Assembly (NCBI RefSeq): GCF_004016445.2
Contig: NZ_SADT02000010.1
Coordinates: forward strand, 19,398 to 70,001
DNA length: 50,604 nucleotides
Source: Mesorhizobium sp. M2E.F.Ca.ET.219.01.1.1
GTDB taxonomy: Bacteria > Pseudomonadota > Alphaproteobacteria > Rhizobiales > Rhizobiaceae
Reading direction: 5' to 3'
Shown here one piece after another: positions 17,712-25,092 of this stretch (the first letter of the stretch is position 1; every line of letters starts with the position of its first letter). Made by a program: the position numbers and the translations under genes. The notes under the pieces were generated by a model. The model saw only the letters and a program-made list of their open reading frames with translations. It had not been told where the DNA came from and searched no databases.

Positions 17712-17940
17712 ACACGCGTTTCAAAGATCGTGAACTACATCTCGTCGTTGTGCTCGACGCACTCCCGACAGAGCGCAACCTCATGGGCGCGGCATGCAGG
17801 ATTAACCGAGCCCAGCCGGTCATGAGTGCGGCCGGCCGGGTCGGGCGATAGGCAGTCATGCCCTGCCCTTCCTGCGGGTCAAGCACTCCGAAAAAACATT
17901 TCCCCCATAAATGCTAGATCTTCCGTTGCCTTTTCGCGGG
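17712..17940 (+). pseudogene. nodD: nodD remnant 2, large internal deletion
   Basis: The first roughly 125 bases match nodD remnant 1 (through RINRAQPVMSAA) and then jump directly to the nodD 3' region. After the junction near 17837 the bases align with the codons for ATMPLRLVRHFEKTFPLRV and then LPLPF of intact NodD, with small indels. About 600 bp of the middle is missing. Similarity stops in CTTCCGTTGCCTTTTCGC, where the multicopper-oxidase remnant follows. It has no start codon and cannot be functional. Confidence 0.82.
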
Positions 17941-17944
17941 CTTC

Positions 17945-18120
17945 TGCGTGAGGTGAGGCACGCCATCCATGGCATGTGGCACACGCACGCGATGCCAGTG
18001 CACGGTCGTTTTCTCGGCAAGGCCGTTCTCTACCTCGACCCGCACGCGCTCGCCCTGACGGACCCGGATTTCCGGGCCTGGAACGGGCCTTCGGCGCGCA
18101 ATCGAGCCCGGTTCACCCGG
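17945..18120 (-). pseudogene. Multicopper oxidase N-terminal fragment
   Basis: The minus-strand frame contains PGPEIRVRQGERVRVEVENG, then KTTVHWHRVRVPHAMDGVP and HLTQ. This is the first cupredoxin domain of multicopper oxidases, including the HWH copper ligands. Everything downstream is missing, and the upstream codons (to about 18375) show no recognisable signal peptide. It is fused to the nodD remnant at its truncated end. A CopA-like or spore-coat-type oxidase is the likely source. Confidence 0.75.
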
Positions 18121-18573
18121 CCCAATGGCGTCCACTTTGGGGGCGCATGCACTGCAGACCCGCTGGACCTGATCCGGGAGAGGATGGGCGCGGCGATTGG
18201 AATAGCTATGAAAGCGCATCGGACCGTGGAACTGCGCGCGCAGACTTTCGGAGGAAGGCTCGCTTTTAAACGTTATCGTGCAACTCTGACCGTTCTTCGC
18301 CTTGGCGGGTGCCGCGGAAGAATCCCGGGTTCTGCGAGCGCTGCGAGAACACCTGCGGTCGATCCTGTACCACAATCTCGCGAAGCTCGATGCTCTCTAC
18401 AAACGATGTCTTGGATTCTCACGCCCTTATTTCAGCACTTCGCTCGCTTGCCCGACTCGGCCGCGGTCAGCCTTCACCGCCAATTTTATTGGCGCAGCGA
18501 CGTTCCTATCGGTTCAGGCGAAGCTTCTTGAACCTGCCGCTCTCTCGTTGCCCTGGCACGATTAATCGTCCTC
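18121..18573. other. No gene recognised
   Basis: Several open frames exist on both strands, as expected at this GC content, but none shows a recognisable family, a good ribosome-binding site or codon-like structure. I regard it as decayed DNA between the oxidase fragment and the small hypothetical. Confidence 0.4.
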
Positions 18574-18786
18574 TCAGTCTGTCATTGGCGGAGTCGCTCC
18601 TGAGGCGCGCGCCGGCGAGTTCGAGGAGCGCGTGGCTATCTCCTCGGTCCAGCCGGATTCCGCTGCGCGCTCAGCCAATTCCTGGAAGGCCGATTCCAAG
18701 GCGAGCTGGCATTGAAGGCCGCGGTCCGGATGGTCGACTAGCTTGGTTCCACGATCGCAATGCTTGATCGCTTCATTGCAGGCCAT
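18574..18786 (-). pseudogene. Frameshifted small conserved-type hypothetical
   Basis: The frame from 18786 encodes MACNEAIKHCDRGTKLVDHP and LALESAFQELAERAAESGW. After a frameshift the +1 frame continues HALLELAGARLRSDSAND. The pattern (an amphipathic helix with FQELAERA, then ALLELA) resembles small rhizobial proteins of unknown function of about 80 aa. The open frame after the shift is low-complexity. I know no function for it. Confidence 0.4.
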
Positions 18787-19595
18787 GGGCTCTCGCCCTC
18801 TCCTTTTGCCACACGAGGCGCCAGCTCACGTGTTGTGCGCCCCGGCAACCGCTTTCACCAGCCGCTCCAGCGATCCCGCGCGCTCCAGCTCCGCAAAGAA
18901 TGATGCGGCGTGACGCTACCCAGCCGGTGCTTCTCGGCCATTTGCACACATAGGGATAGTCGACCATGAAATCGGACCGAGGCGAGGCGTTGGACGTTTC
19001 AGTCTTGGTCTGAATGCGCCGCCCACGAGCCGATCGGCCTTCTCGATGATTTGGCGCACCCTCGTTGTCGACAAGCCATGTTCCTGAGCCAGGTCGGCGA
19101 AACTCTTGCCCTTCAGAAAGCCGTCGACCAGGGCTATGTTCCTATCGACGGTCGGCTAAATCCCAGCAGGCGCGCGCAGTTTTCCGGCATCATTCCGTTT
19201 GTTCATCCGCTTGTCCGCGCCCCCTGCAAATCCTACCGGGCCAAATCGGTGCTTGGAAGACCCACTCATGTCATGGCCTCGGGAAAGTACAAGGCCGACG
19301 GTTATGTGAATACGAAAGATGCTGGCGATCACCATGATCGTTGGTGACCGCTGACCTCCCCAATGTCGGCTTCGACGGCACACCGGGAGCTCTCGGCAAT
19401 GTTGAATAATTCCGTTTGAAGATGGTTGACTTCGTCGTCGAGGCTCGATCCATCAGGATCGGTATCGACGATTCTATATTTGAGAAACCCAAATTCGTTT
19501 GACTCGCGCAATTCGCTGTACGGCGTATCATCGCAAGCGCGGGATTCCGACATCCTGCGAAGTGCCCGCGTTGCTGGAATCGATTTTGCGGAAGT
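18787..19595. other. Decayed stretch with a possible HTH fragment
   Basis: The minus strand near 19040-19170 can be read as LVDGFLKGKSFADLAQEHGL and STTRVRQIIEKADRL, a plausible helix-turn-helix. It is bounded by stop codons and frameshifts. The rest of the interval contains nothing I recognise. It may be the wreck of a small regulator or mobile-element gene. Confidence 0.3.
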
Positions 19596-19632
19596 AAAAA
19601 GGCCCCGGCGCTGGGTCGGCGCGCAGGGCCTT
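19596..19632 (-). terminator. Rho-independent terminator candidate after the dioxygenase gene
   Basis: On the minus strand AAGGCCC and GGGCCTT form outer arms around a GC-rich inner hairpin, followed by TTTTTAC. It is about 310 bp beyond the dioxygenase stop. The 19633-19941 interval between them shows no gene. Confidence 0.55.
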
Positions 19633-19941
19633 CAGGCATGTACGAGCTACCAGCATGTCCAGTTATGATCGTGCGCTATCATAATGAACAAACGGTGAAT
19701 GATCGCTATCCGAGGTGCAGGGCGGGCGAGATGGTGGGGCGGTGGGGGACCTGTACCGCTGCAGCGGGGCCACGAGCAGCGACTCGAGCCATGCGCCACG
19801 CTGCAGGACCTCGATTTCGGGCCAAGCCTCGAGCCCGCAACTCGCCTTGCTTCTCGGAAATCATAAGGCTTTGTGGGGCGGTTAAGCAGCGCGATATGGC
19901 CGCGGCGATACGAAGTTTTCATCTTTACCCTGTTCAGACGG

Positions 19942-20895
19942 TCAGGCTGCCTTCGCCGCCGGCTTGGCTGCCTTGACATGGGTTATACTGCGGCGACCGT
20001 CGACGCCGATCGGAACGTCACCGTCAACCGTAGCGCGACGCACAACCCGGTGCTGGTCGCCATAGTCGTTGACCGCATAATGCTGGTTAGCACGGTTGTC
20101 CCAGATAGCGACGTCGCCTACTTGCCAGCGCCACCGCACGGTATTTTCCGGGGCAGTGACGTAGGACTGGAACACCTCGTAGAGTTTGGCGGAATCGCTC
20201 TTGGAAAGGCCGACGAGGCGCTGCACGAAATTGCCGAGCAGCAGCGACTTCTCCCCGGTTTCCGGATGGACGCGCACGACCGGATGCTCGGTCTCGTAGA
20301 TCGTCGATGTGAAAACTTCCTCGAAGTGCTTCTTCTCTTCGGCTGTGGCGCGCGGGCGCACGGCTGCGTAGTCGTAGGCATTGCTATGAATAGCCCACAG
20401 ATTGTCCGCCAATATTTTGAGCGGCGCCGGCAGATTCTCGTACGCGGCGTGCGTGTTGGACCAGATCGTGTCGCCCCCCGCCGCCGGAATGACGACGCCA
20501 CGTAGGACCGAGAATTTCGGATAGGCATCGACGAAAGTCACATCGGTATGCCACTGGTCTGCCCTGCCACCGCCACGGCCGGAATCGAGATTGAGGATTG
20601 AGGCCGTGCCGGCTGCCGGCCCCTGCGTGGGATGAGGTACAAGGTTACCCAGACGCCGCGCGAACAATTCCTGCTCCGCATCGTCGAGATGCTCCTGGCC
20701 GCGGAAGAAGATCACCTTGTGTTTTAGAAGAAGCTGGTTGATGGCTGCTATCGCTGCGTCCGAAAGGTCTCCACCAAGGCGAACTCCTCTGATTTCAGCT
20801 CCAACACGGCTGGTCAGCGGTACAACGTCGGAGTCAGGAATTCTCTTCGTCAAGCTCGAAAGCCAAAATCCCGGCGGATCGATCAAGGATCGCAT
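19942..20895 (-). CDS. TauD/TfdA-family alpha-ketoglutarate dioxygenase
   Basis: This is a non-heme Fe(II)/2-oxoglutarate dioxygenase, closest in look to alkylsulfatase AtsK and taurine dioxygenase TauD, which release sulfite or an aldehyde from organosulfur compounds. Visible features are VGAEIRGVRLGGDLSDAAI, the HxD ligands in WHTDVTFVDAYPKFS, GGDTIWSNTHAAYENLP, the distal His in NRANQHYAVNDYG, and the Arg in VVRRATVDGDVPIG that binds 2-oxoglutarate. The family core starts about 25 residues after the chosen ATG at 20895. The codons before it lie antisense to a cysteine synthase fragment, so the native start has been replaced by foreign sequence. Whether it is expressed is uncertain; the enzyme core looks complete. 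Confidence 0.8.
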   Translation of the reverse strand: MRSLIDPPGFWLSSLTKRIPDSDVVPLTSRVGAEIRGVRLGGDLSDAAIAAINQLLLKHKVIFFRGQEHLDDAEQELFARRLGNLVPHPTQGPAAGTASILNLDSGRGGGRADQWHTDVTFVDAYPKFSVLRGVVIPAAGGDTIWSNTHAAYENLPAPLKILADNLWAIHSNAYDYAAVRPRATAEEKKHFEEVFTSTIYETEHPVVRVHPETGEKSLLLGNFVQRLVGLSKSDSAKLYEVFQSYVTAPENTVRWRWQVGDVAIWDNRANQHYAVNDYGDQHRVVRRATVDGDVPIGVDGRRSITHVKAAKPAAKAA

Positions 20896-21034
20896 TGCGT
20901 TGTCGATGATCGTTAATGCCGAACAGCGTGGCCAGCTCGCGCCGGGCGGTACAATCATCGAAGCGACCGCTGGCAACACAGGGCTCGGCCTGGCCTGGCG
21001 GCACGAAGCGCGTGATCGCGTGTCCAAAAGCTGA
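20838..21034 (+). pseudogene. Cysteine synthase fragment (PLP-lysine region)
   Basis: The plus strand reads ILFVKLESQNPGGSIKDRIA, LSMIVNAEQRGQLAPGGTII and EATAGNTGLGLA. This is the PLP-binding lysine (SIKDR) and the TSGNTG-type loop of cysteine synthase or cystathionine beta-synthase. Codons before residue about 35 and after GNTGLGLA are unrelated, and the frame then runs to a stop. It overlaps the N-terminal end of the dioxygenase frame in antisense, marking the recombination junction. Confidence 0.8.
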
Positions 21035-21064
21035 CAGCGTCAGACAAATGTCAGGTTCATTACA
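21021..21064 (+). promoter_or_regulatory. Two NifA upstream activator sites
   Basis: Two exact TGT-N10-ACA sites occur 28 bp apart: 21021-21036 (TGTCCAAAAGCTGACA) and 21049-21064 (TGTCAGGTTCATTACA). NifA binds this motif. Both sit at the usual distance, about 100 and 130 bp, before the start predicted from the -24/-12-like element at 21129-21143. Confidence 0.6.
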
Positions 21065-21128
21065 ACCAACATCTGGGCACTGACGAGGTTTTTCGAAGCA
21101 ATGGGCGCTAACTGCGCGCTGAGCGCGT

Positions 21129-21143
21129 TGGCATGGCTTTTGA
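21129..21143 (+). promoter_or_regulatory. Sigma-54-like promoter with altered -12
   Basis: TGGCATGGCTTTTGA matches TGGCAC-N5-TTGC in spacing and in the -24 GG, but the -12 GC is GA. The critical C is lost, so activity is doubtful. It faces the redoxin remnant and, beyond it, gltD. Confidence 0.4.
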
Positions 21144-21284
21144 GACTGAGTGACTGTGACTGCACTTAATGGGGCAAGACGAGCGATGCGCTCCTCCCTG
21201 AACCCGTGTGCCGTCTCTGAGAGGAAACCAGCTCGTGCAGAAACCTTTGGAAATAGCTTTGGACCGCAACGTGGTATTGCAGAT

Positions 21285-21470
21285 GGAGTCCCCGGCTCCT
21301 TCGATTAGAGTCGAGAACTGGCTGCATGGCGAGCCCCTCACGAGCTTTGAGCCCGGCAAGTGTACATAGTCGAATTTTGGGCAACTTGGTGCGGCCCATG
21401 TGTGGACGGGATGCCCCATCTGATCCAGCTGCAGGGCGTCGCCAGGCGCGCCATCTGGACAGCAGGAGCT
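21285..21470 (+). pseudogene. TlpA-like thioredoxin-fold fragment, frameshifted
   Basis: One frame reads PAPSIRVENWLHGEPLTSFE and PGK. A one-base loss at about 21360 shifts the frame, which continues VYIVEFWATWCGPCVDGMPH and LIQLQ. FWATWCGPC is the thioredoxin-fold redox motif of TlpA/AhpC-like proteins. The remainder of the domain is missing and the frame becomes unrelated just before gltD. A NifA-dependent bacteroid redoxin is a reasonable origin, given the NifA sites upstream. Confidence 0.75.
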
Positions 21471-21475
21471 GGACT

Positions 21476-22930
21476 ATGGGCAAGGTAACAGGCTTTCTCG
21501 AAATCGACCGGCAGGTGCACAAGTACCAGCCGGCCTCCGACCGCATCCGGCATTTCCGTGAATTCACGCTGCCGATGTCGGACAAGGAGGTCGAGAAACA
21601 GGCCGCGCGCTGCATGGATTGCGGCATTCCGTTCTGCCACGGGCCAACGGGCTGTCCCATCCACAACCAGATCCCGGACTGGAACGACCTCGTCTACAAT
21701 GGCGACTGGGACAATGCGATCCGCAACCTGCATTCGACCAACAATTTCCCGGAATTCACCGGCCGCATCTGCCCCGCACCTTGCGAGGAAGCCTGCACGC
21801 TGAACCTCGAGGACATTCCCGTCGCCATCAAGACGGTCGAGCAGGCGATCGCCGACAAGGCTTACGAGACCGGCCATATCAGGCCCTATCCGCCGGAGAA
21901 GAAGACCGGCAAGCGCGTCGCCGTCATCGGCTCCGGCCCGGCCGGCATGTCGGCTGCCCAGCAGCTCGGCCGCGCCGGCCACGACGTCCATGTCTATGAG
22001 CGCGAGAGCCGGCCCGGCGGGCTGATGCGTTACGGCATTCCCGACTTCAAGATCGAGAAGCACTATATCGACCGGCGCATCGAGCAGATGCAGGGCGAGG
22101 GCGTCACCTTCCATTGCGGCGTCAATGTCGGCGTCGACAAGCCGGTTGCCGAGCTGCTCGCCGAACATGACGCGGTGCTTTATTGCGGCGGTTCCGAAAC
22201 GCCGCGCGCGGCCGGCATTCCCGGCGACGATCTCGGCGGCGTGCATGACGCGATGCCCTATCTGGTGCAGCAGAACAGGCGTGTCGGCGGCGAACCGATC
22301 CAGTCGGTGGCGTGGCCGTCGCATCCGATCCTCGCCGGCGGCCAGCATGTGGTCGTCGTCGGCGGCGGCGATACCGCGTCCGACTGCGTCGGCACCGCCT
22401 TCCGCCAGGGCGCGGTCCGCGTCACCCAGCTCGACATCCGTCCGCAGCCGCCGGAAAAGGAAGACAAGCTTTCGGTCTGGCCCTACTGGGCGACCAAGAT
22501 GCGCACCTCGTCCTCGCAGGCCGAAGGCGCCGAGCGCGAGTTTCAGGTGGCGACGCTCGAGTTCATCGGCGAAGACGGCCAGCTGACCGGGGTCAAATGC
22601 TGCGAGGTCGACGAAAAGCGCAAGCCGATCGCCGGCAGCGAATTCGTCATTCGTGCCGATCTCGCGTTCATCGCCATCGGCTTTGCCGGGCCAGCCGCTC
22701 GCGGGCCGGTGTCGGAACTGGCCGGCCAGATGAAGATCGCCATTGACAGCCGCCGCTCGAAGAATGTCGAGGCCAATGACCGGGACTACAGGACCAGCGT
22801 CGAAAAGCTCTATGCGGCGGGCGACGTGCGGCGCGGCCAGTCGCTGGTCGTCTGGGCGATCCGCGAGGGCCGCCAGGCGGCGCGCGCCATCGATGAGGCG
22901 CTGATGGGATCGAGCGTGCTGCCGCGCTGA
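21476..22930 (+). CDS. gltD: GltD, glutamate synthase small (beta) subunit
   Basis: GltD is the NAD(P)H-oxidising subunit that passes electrons through Fe-S clusters to GltB, which makes glutamate from glutamine and 2-oxoglutarate. The protein is 484 aa from the ATG MGKVTGFLEIDRQ, preceded by AGGAG; the open frame upstream is not coding. The N-terminal cysteine-rich region is intact (CMDCGIPFCHGPTGCP, then CPAPCEEAC). The FAD site is VAVIGSGPAGMSAAQ, the NAD(P)H site is VVVVGGGDTASDCVG, and the C-terminal flavin motif is YAAGDVRRGQSLVVWAIREG. Codon use is more GC-rich than in the flanks. gltB is not adjacent, so this is a stand-alone, perhaps duplicated, copy or an orphan oxidoreductase subunit. 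Confidence 0.93.
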   Translation: MGKVTGFLEIDRQVHKYQPASDRIRHFREFTLPMSDKEVEKQAARCMDCGIPFCHGPTGCPIHNQIPDWNDLVYNGDWDNAIRNLHSTNNFPEFTGRICPAPCEEACTLNLEDIPVAIKTVEQAIADKAYETGHIRPYPPEKKTGKRVAVIGSGPAGMSAAQQLGRAGHDVHVYERESRPGGLMRYGIPDFKIEKHYIDRRIEQMQGEGVTFHCGVNVGVDKPVAELLAEHDAVLYCGGSETPRAAGIPGDDLGGVHDAMPYLVQQNRRVGGEPIQSVAWPSHPILAGGQHVVVVGGGDTASDCVGTAFRQGAVRVTQLDIRPQPPEKEDKLSVWPYWATKMRTSSSQAEGAEREFQVATLEFIGEDGQLTGVKCCEVDEKRKPIAGSEFVIRADLAFIAIGFAGPAARGPVSELAGQMKIAIDSRRSKNVEANDRDYRTSVEKLYAAGDVRRGQSLVVWAIREGRQAARAIDEALMGSSVLPR

Positions 22931-23147
22931 GTCCGTCTCGAGACCCTACTTGTGCGGCCACCTGAAGGCGCTTTCCGCCCTTCCGCTGCCCCGGGCAGCT
23001 TACGGACTGATCGCCGTGGTCGTTTCGGTTGTGGCCCCGGCCGCAGGCTGCCGCCTTGGCGGCCAAGAAAAATCGTCGGCGCGGCCGGGCGAAGCAGCGC
23101 TGGGTTTAAGTGCTTGGGGTGACACGGCGTGATCTCCGCCGTTGGCG
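22931..23147. other. gltD 3' flank, no gene recognised
   Basis: A short non-coding stretch. No family match or convincing small frame is visible before the terminator hairpin. Confidence 0.4.
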
Positions 23148-23185
23148 GGAACAGGGCAGTGCAATAGTACTGCCCTGTTCCTTTT
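23148..23185 (+). terminator. Rho-independent terminator
   Basis: A perfect 13 bp stem, GGAACAGGGCAGT pairing with ACTGCCCTGTTCC, encloses an 8-base loop and is followed by TTTT on the plus strand. It ends plus-strand transcription after gltD. On the other strand it directly abuts the stop of the sugar-binding-protein pseudogene, whose native terminator it may also be. Confidence 0.85.
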
Positions 23186-23187
23186 GA

Positions 23188-24188
23188 TCAGAGGCCAGTG
23201 CGGATTTCTTCGGCAAGCGCCCTCAACGTCGTCTCGACGTCATCGCCGTTTGCCATCTTCTGCATCGCCACGGCCCATGCGTTCATGGCTTCGCCGAAGC
23301 CGACACGCGGTGTGAAAGCCAGCGCGGCTTGATCCTGTATCTTTTTGAAGCTGTCAACGAAGTTGTTGAACTCGGGCTGCGAAGCGTACTTAGTCTAGGT
23401 ATCGTCCTGCCAGGTCGACGTGCGCGGCGGATTGACGAGCTGGCCAGCAAGGGCACCCTTGAGCGCCACCTGCTTGGAGGTGGCCCACGGGATGAACAGC
23501 CAGGCCGTGCCCTTCTTTTCGGAAGCCGCGTTCATGGCGAGAGCCCAGATCCAGATGTCAGAATCCAAGCTCGTGGCGCTCGGTGCGTGCAGCGGCGGAG
23601 CGAAGGCGATCTTGCCGGATGCCGGCTTCCCCGCAACATCGTTCCAGAAGCCGAACATTTTTGAGTCGATCGTCATCGCGGTGCGGCCGGACGAGATGCC
23701 GTCCACGACCTGGTTCCAGTTATCATTGGCGAAGGAAGGAGCCGCGCACTTCTTGATCATGTCCGAATGTAGTCGTATCCAGCATCGGTAAGCTTCGGAT
23801 CACTCAGGTATTTGTCCAGCAGGCGCCACTCGGAGCGAGGTCCTACGCGGGCTGAATGCCAGTGCCGAACACATCCCATGCTGGCGACTTCGTCGTCAGT
23901 TGGATCGTCATCTTGTTCCAGTAAGAATCGTCTGGGTAGAGTTCCGGCGTGACCTTGATGCCGGGTCAGCTTCTCGAACTCCGGAAAGTTGCGCAGCGAG
24001 AGCATCCGCATAGGGGTGGATGTCGTAGGCCCAAGTTATGCTGGTCCCTTCGAATTGACGCCAGTTCACGGTGTCGGCAGCGGCCGAATTAGTGAGCGAT
24101 GCCGAAACGGCAAGAAACGCCAAGTCAAAAGCAAGCTGTTTGCGTAGCGACGCGCACCTGTAACGAGTACGGGGAATGAGCGACCCAT
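23188..24188 (-). pseudogene. Sugar ABC transporter substrate-binding protein, frameshifted
   Basis: A start at 24188 follows a strong GGGAGGA site and leads into a signal-peptide-like stretch. The pieces, in order over several frames, are ADTVNWRQFEGTSITWAYDI, then PEFEKLT, then AWDVFGTGIQPA, then LLDKYLSDPKLTDAGYDY. Next come DNWNQVVDGISSGRTAMTID and IWIWALAMNAASEKKGTAWL, and the C-terminal NNFVDSFKKIQDQAALAFTP. This is a family-1 extracellular solute-binding protein for sugars or polyols. At least three frameshifts and a stop (after STWQDDT) inactivate it. No permease or ATPase genes remain nearby. Confidence 0.85.
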
Positions 24189-24581
24189 GTAATCCTCCCT
24201 GGGGCATTTTGCCAATTTTTGGGTCCACTCCTCCATCCCGAGTTTGCTCATAGCCACAATAAGCGGTTTCCAACGACCTCGCTCTGAATGCACCAGGCCA
24301 ACTGGGTAAAAACGGGTAACCGGCACTTAAAGGCGATGTAGTATCGCCACCAGAAATACTGCTCCGTGGTGCTGGCCTTTGCCTGGGGGCGCAACACGGC
24401 AACTACCCGCTCAAAACGGTTGGTCCTCTACCTCTTATTCACCGTCGCTTTCCTCGCGGCCTAACCCGGCCGGAATATCCGTTGCCAGAAAAAGGCCTCG
24501 CGGCCGGTTCGAGGCGCATCCCTCCTCCGAAGCAGCACGCTCAAGTATCGTCACAAGCCCCGAGCGCTTCGCGTTCGGCGA
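24189..24581. other. No gene recognised
   Basis: Upstream flank of the solute-binding pseudogene. Open frames here are short and unlike any family I know. Confidence 0.4.
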
Positions 24582-24597
24582 TGTCCAAATTCCGACA
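24582..24597 (+). promoter_or_regulatory. NifA upstream activator site
   Basis: TGTCCAAATTCCGACA is an exact TGT-N10-ACA motif. It is centred about 85 bp upstream of the transcription start predicted from the -24/-12 element at 24649-24663, a canonical NifA position. Confidence 0.55.
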
Positions 24598-24648
24598 ATG
24601 TCGGATACAGTCAGATCTACTGGATTGCGTTTGAATGGTTTTCTCATT

Positions 24649-24663
24649 TGGCACAGTACATGC
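24649..24663 (+). promoter_or_regulatory. Sigma-54 (-24/-12) promoter candidate
   Basis: TGGCACAGTACATGC has the full -24 element and the invariant GG-N10-GC spacing, with ATGC instead of TTGC at -12. With the NifA site at 24582 it forms a complete promoter pointing at the M16 peptidase remnant and the methyltransferase at 25093. Confidence 0.55.
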
Positions 24664-24834
24664 GGGTCATCCGCAAAACACGTGACCGACCAACAAGAGT
24701 TCGCATGATCACCTTACCACAACATACAGCCGCCGCGGAACAATCACTTGGCCCCTGATCGCCCGCCCCGGCACCACAACCGGAGTCATCGATGTTCTGA
24801 CAGGCTGCCCAAGGATACCTGCTGCAACAGGGCT

Positions 24835-25072
24835 TGCCCTGGTGACGACCACTCCGGCTCCGCCGGTTACCGACGAGGGCAAAGTGACGGATTTCCTGCT
24901 TTTCAACGGCATGGAGGTGGCTGTCATTCCCGACCACCGCGCCGCTCGTCACCGATATGGTCTGGTGCAGGATCGGCAGCGCGGATGAGCCGCCGGGGAT
25001 ATCTGCATGTCTTCGAGCATCTGATGCTCAAGGCGCCTCATGACGAGCACGGCTCCGTCGCCTGGAGAGATT
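24835..25072 (+). pseudogene. M16 (pitrilysin) peptidase N-terminal fragment
   Basis: One frame reads PVTDEGKVTDFLLFNGMEVA and VIPDHRA. After a frameshift come MVWCRIGSADEPPG and then HVFEHLMLKAPHDEHG. VIPDHRA, GSADEPPG and the HxxEH zinc motif (HVFEH) are the hallmark start of insulinase-family M16 peptidases. The rest of the roughly 450 aa protein is gone. It ends 20 bp before the methyltransferase start. Confidence 0.8.
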
Positions 25073-25092
25073 GAACCCAAAGGGAGATTCAG

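Noticed and set aside
21338..22348. Minus-strand 336-codon frame within gltD
   Set aside because: This is a shadow of the high-GC gltD gene. It contains no recognisable domain, while gltD has all family motifs.
23960..23990. A sequence resembling the start of a TtsI tts box (GTCAGCTTCTCGAA)
   Set aside because: It lies inside the solute-binding-protein pseudogene, where it encodes the FEKLT stretch on the minus strand, with no type III secretion gene downstream. I treat it as coincidence.
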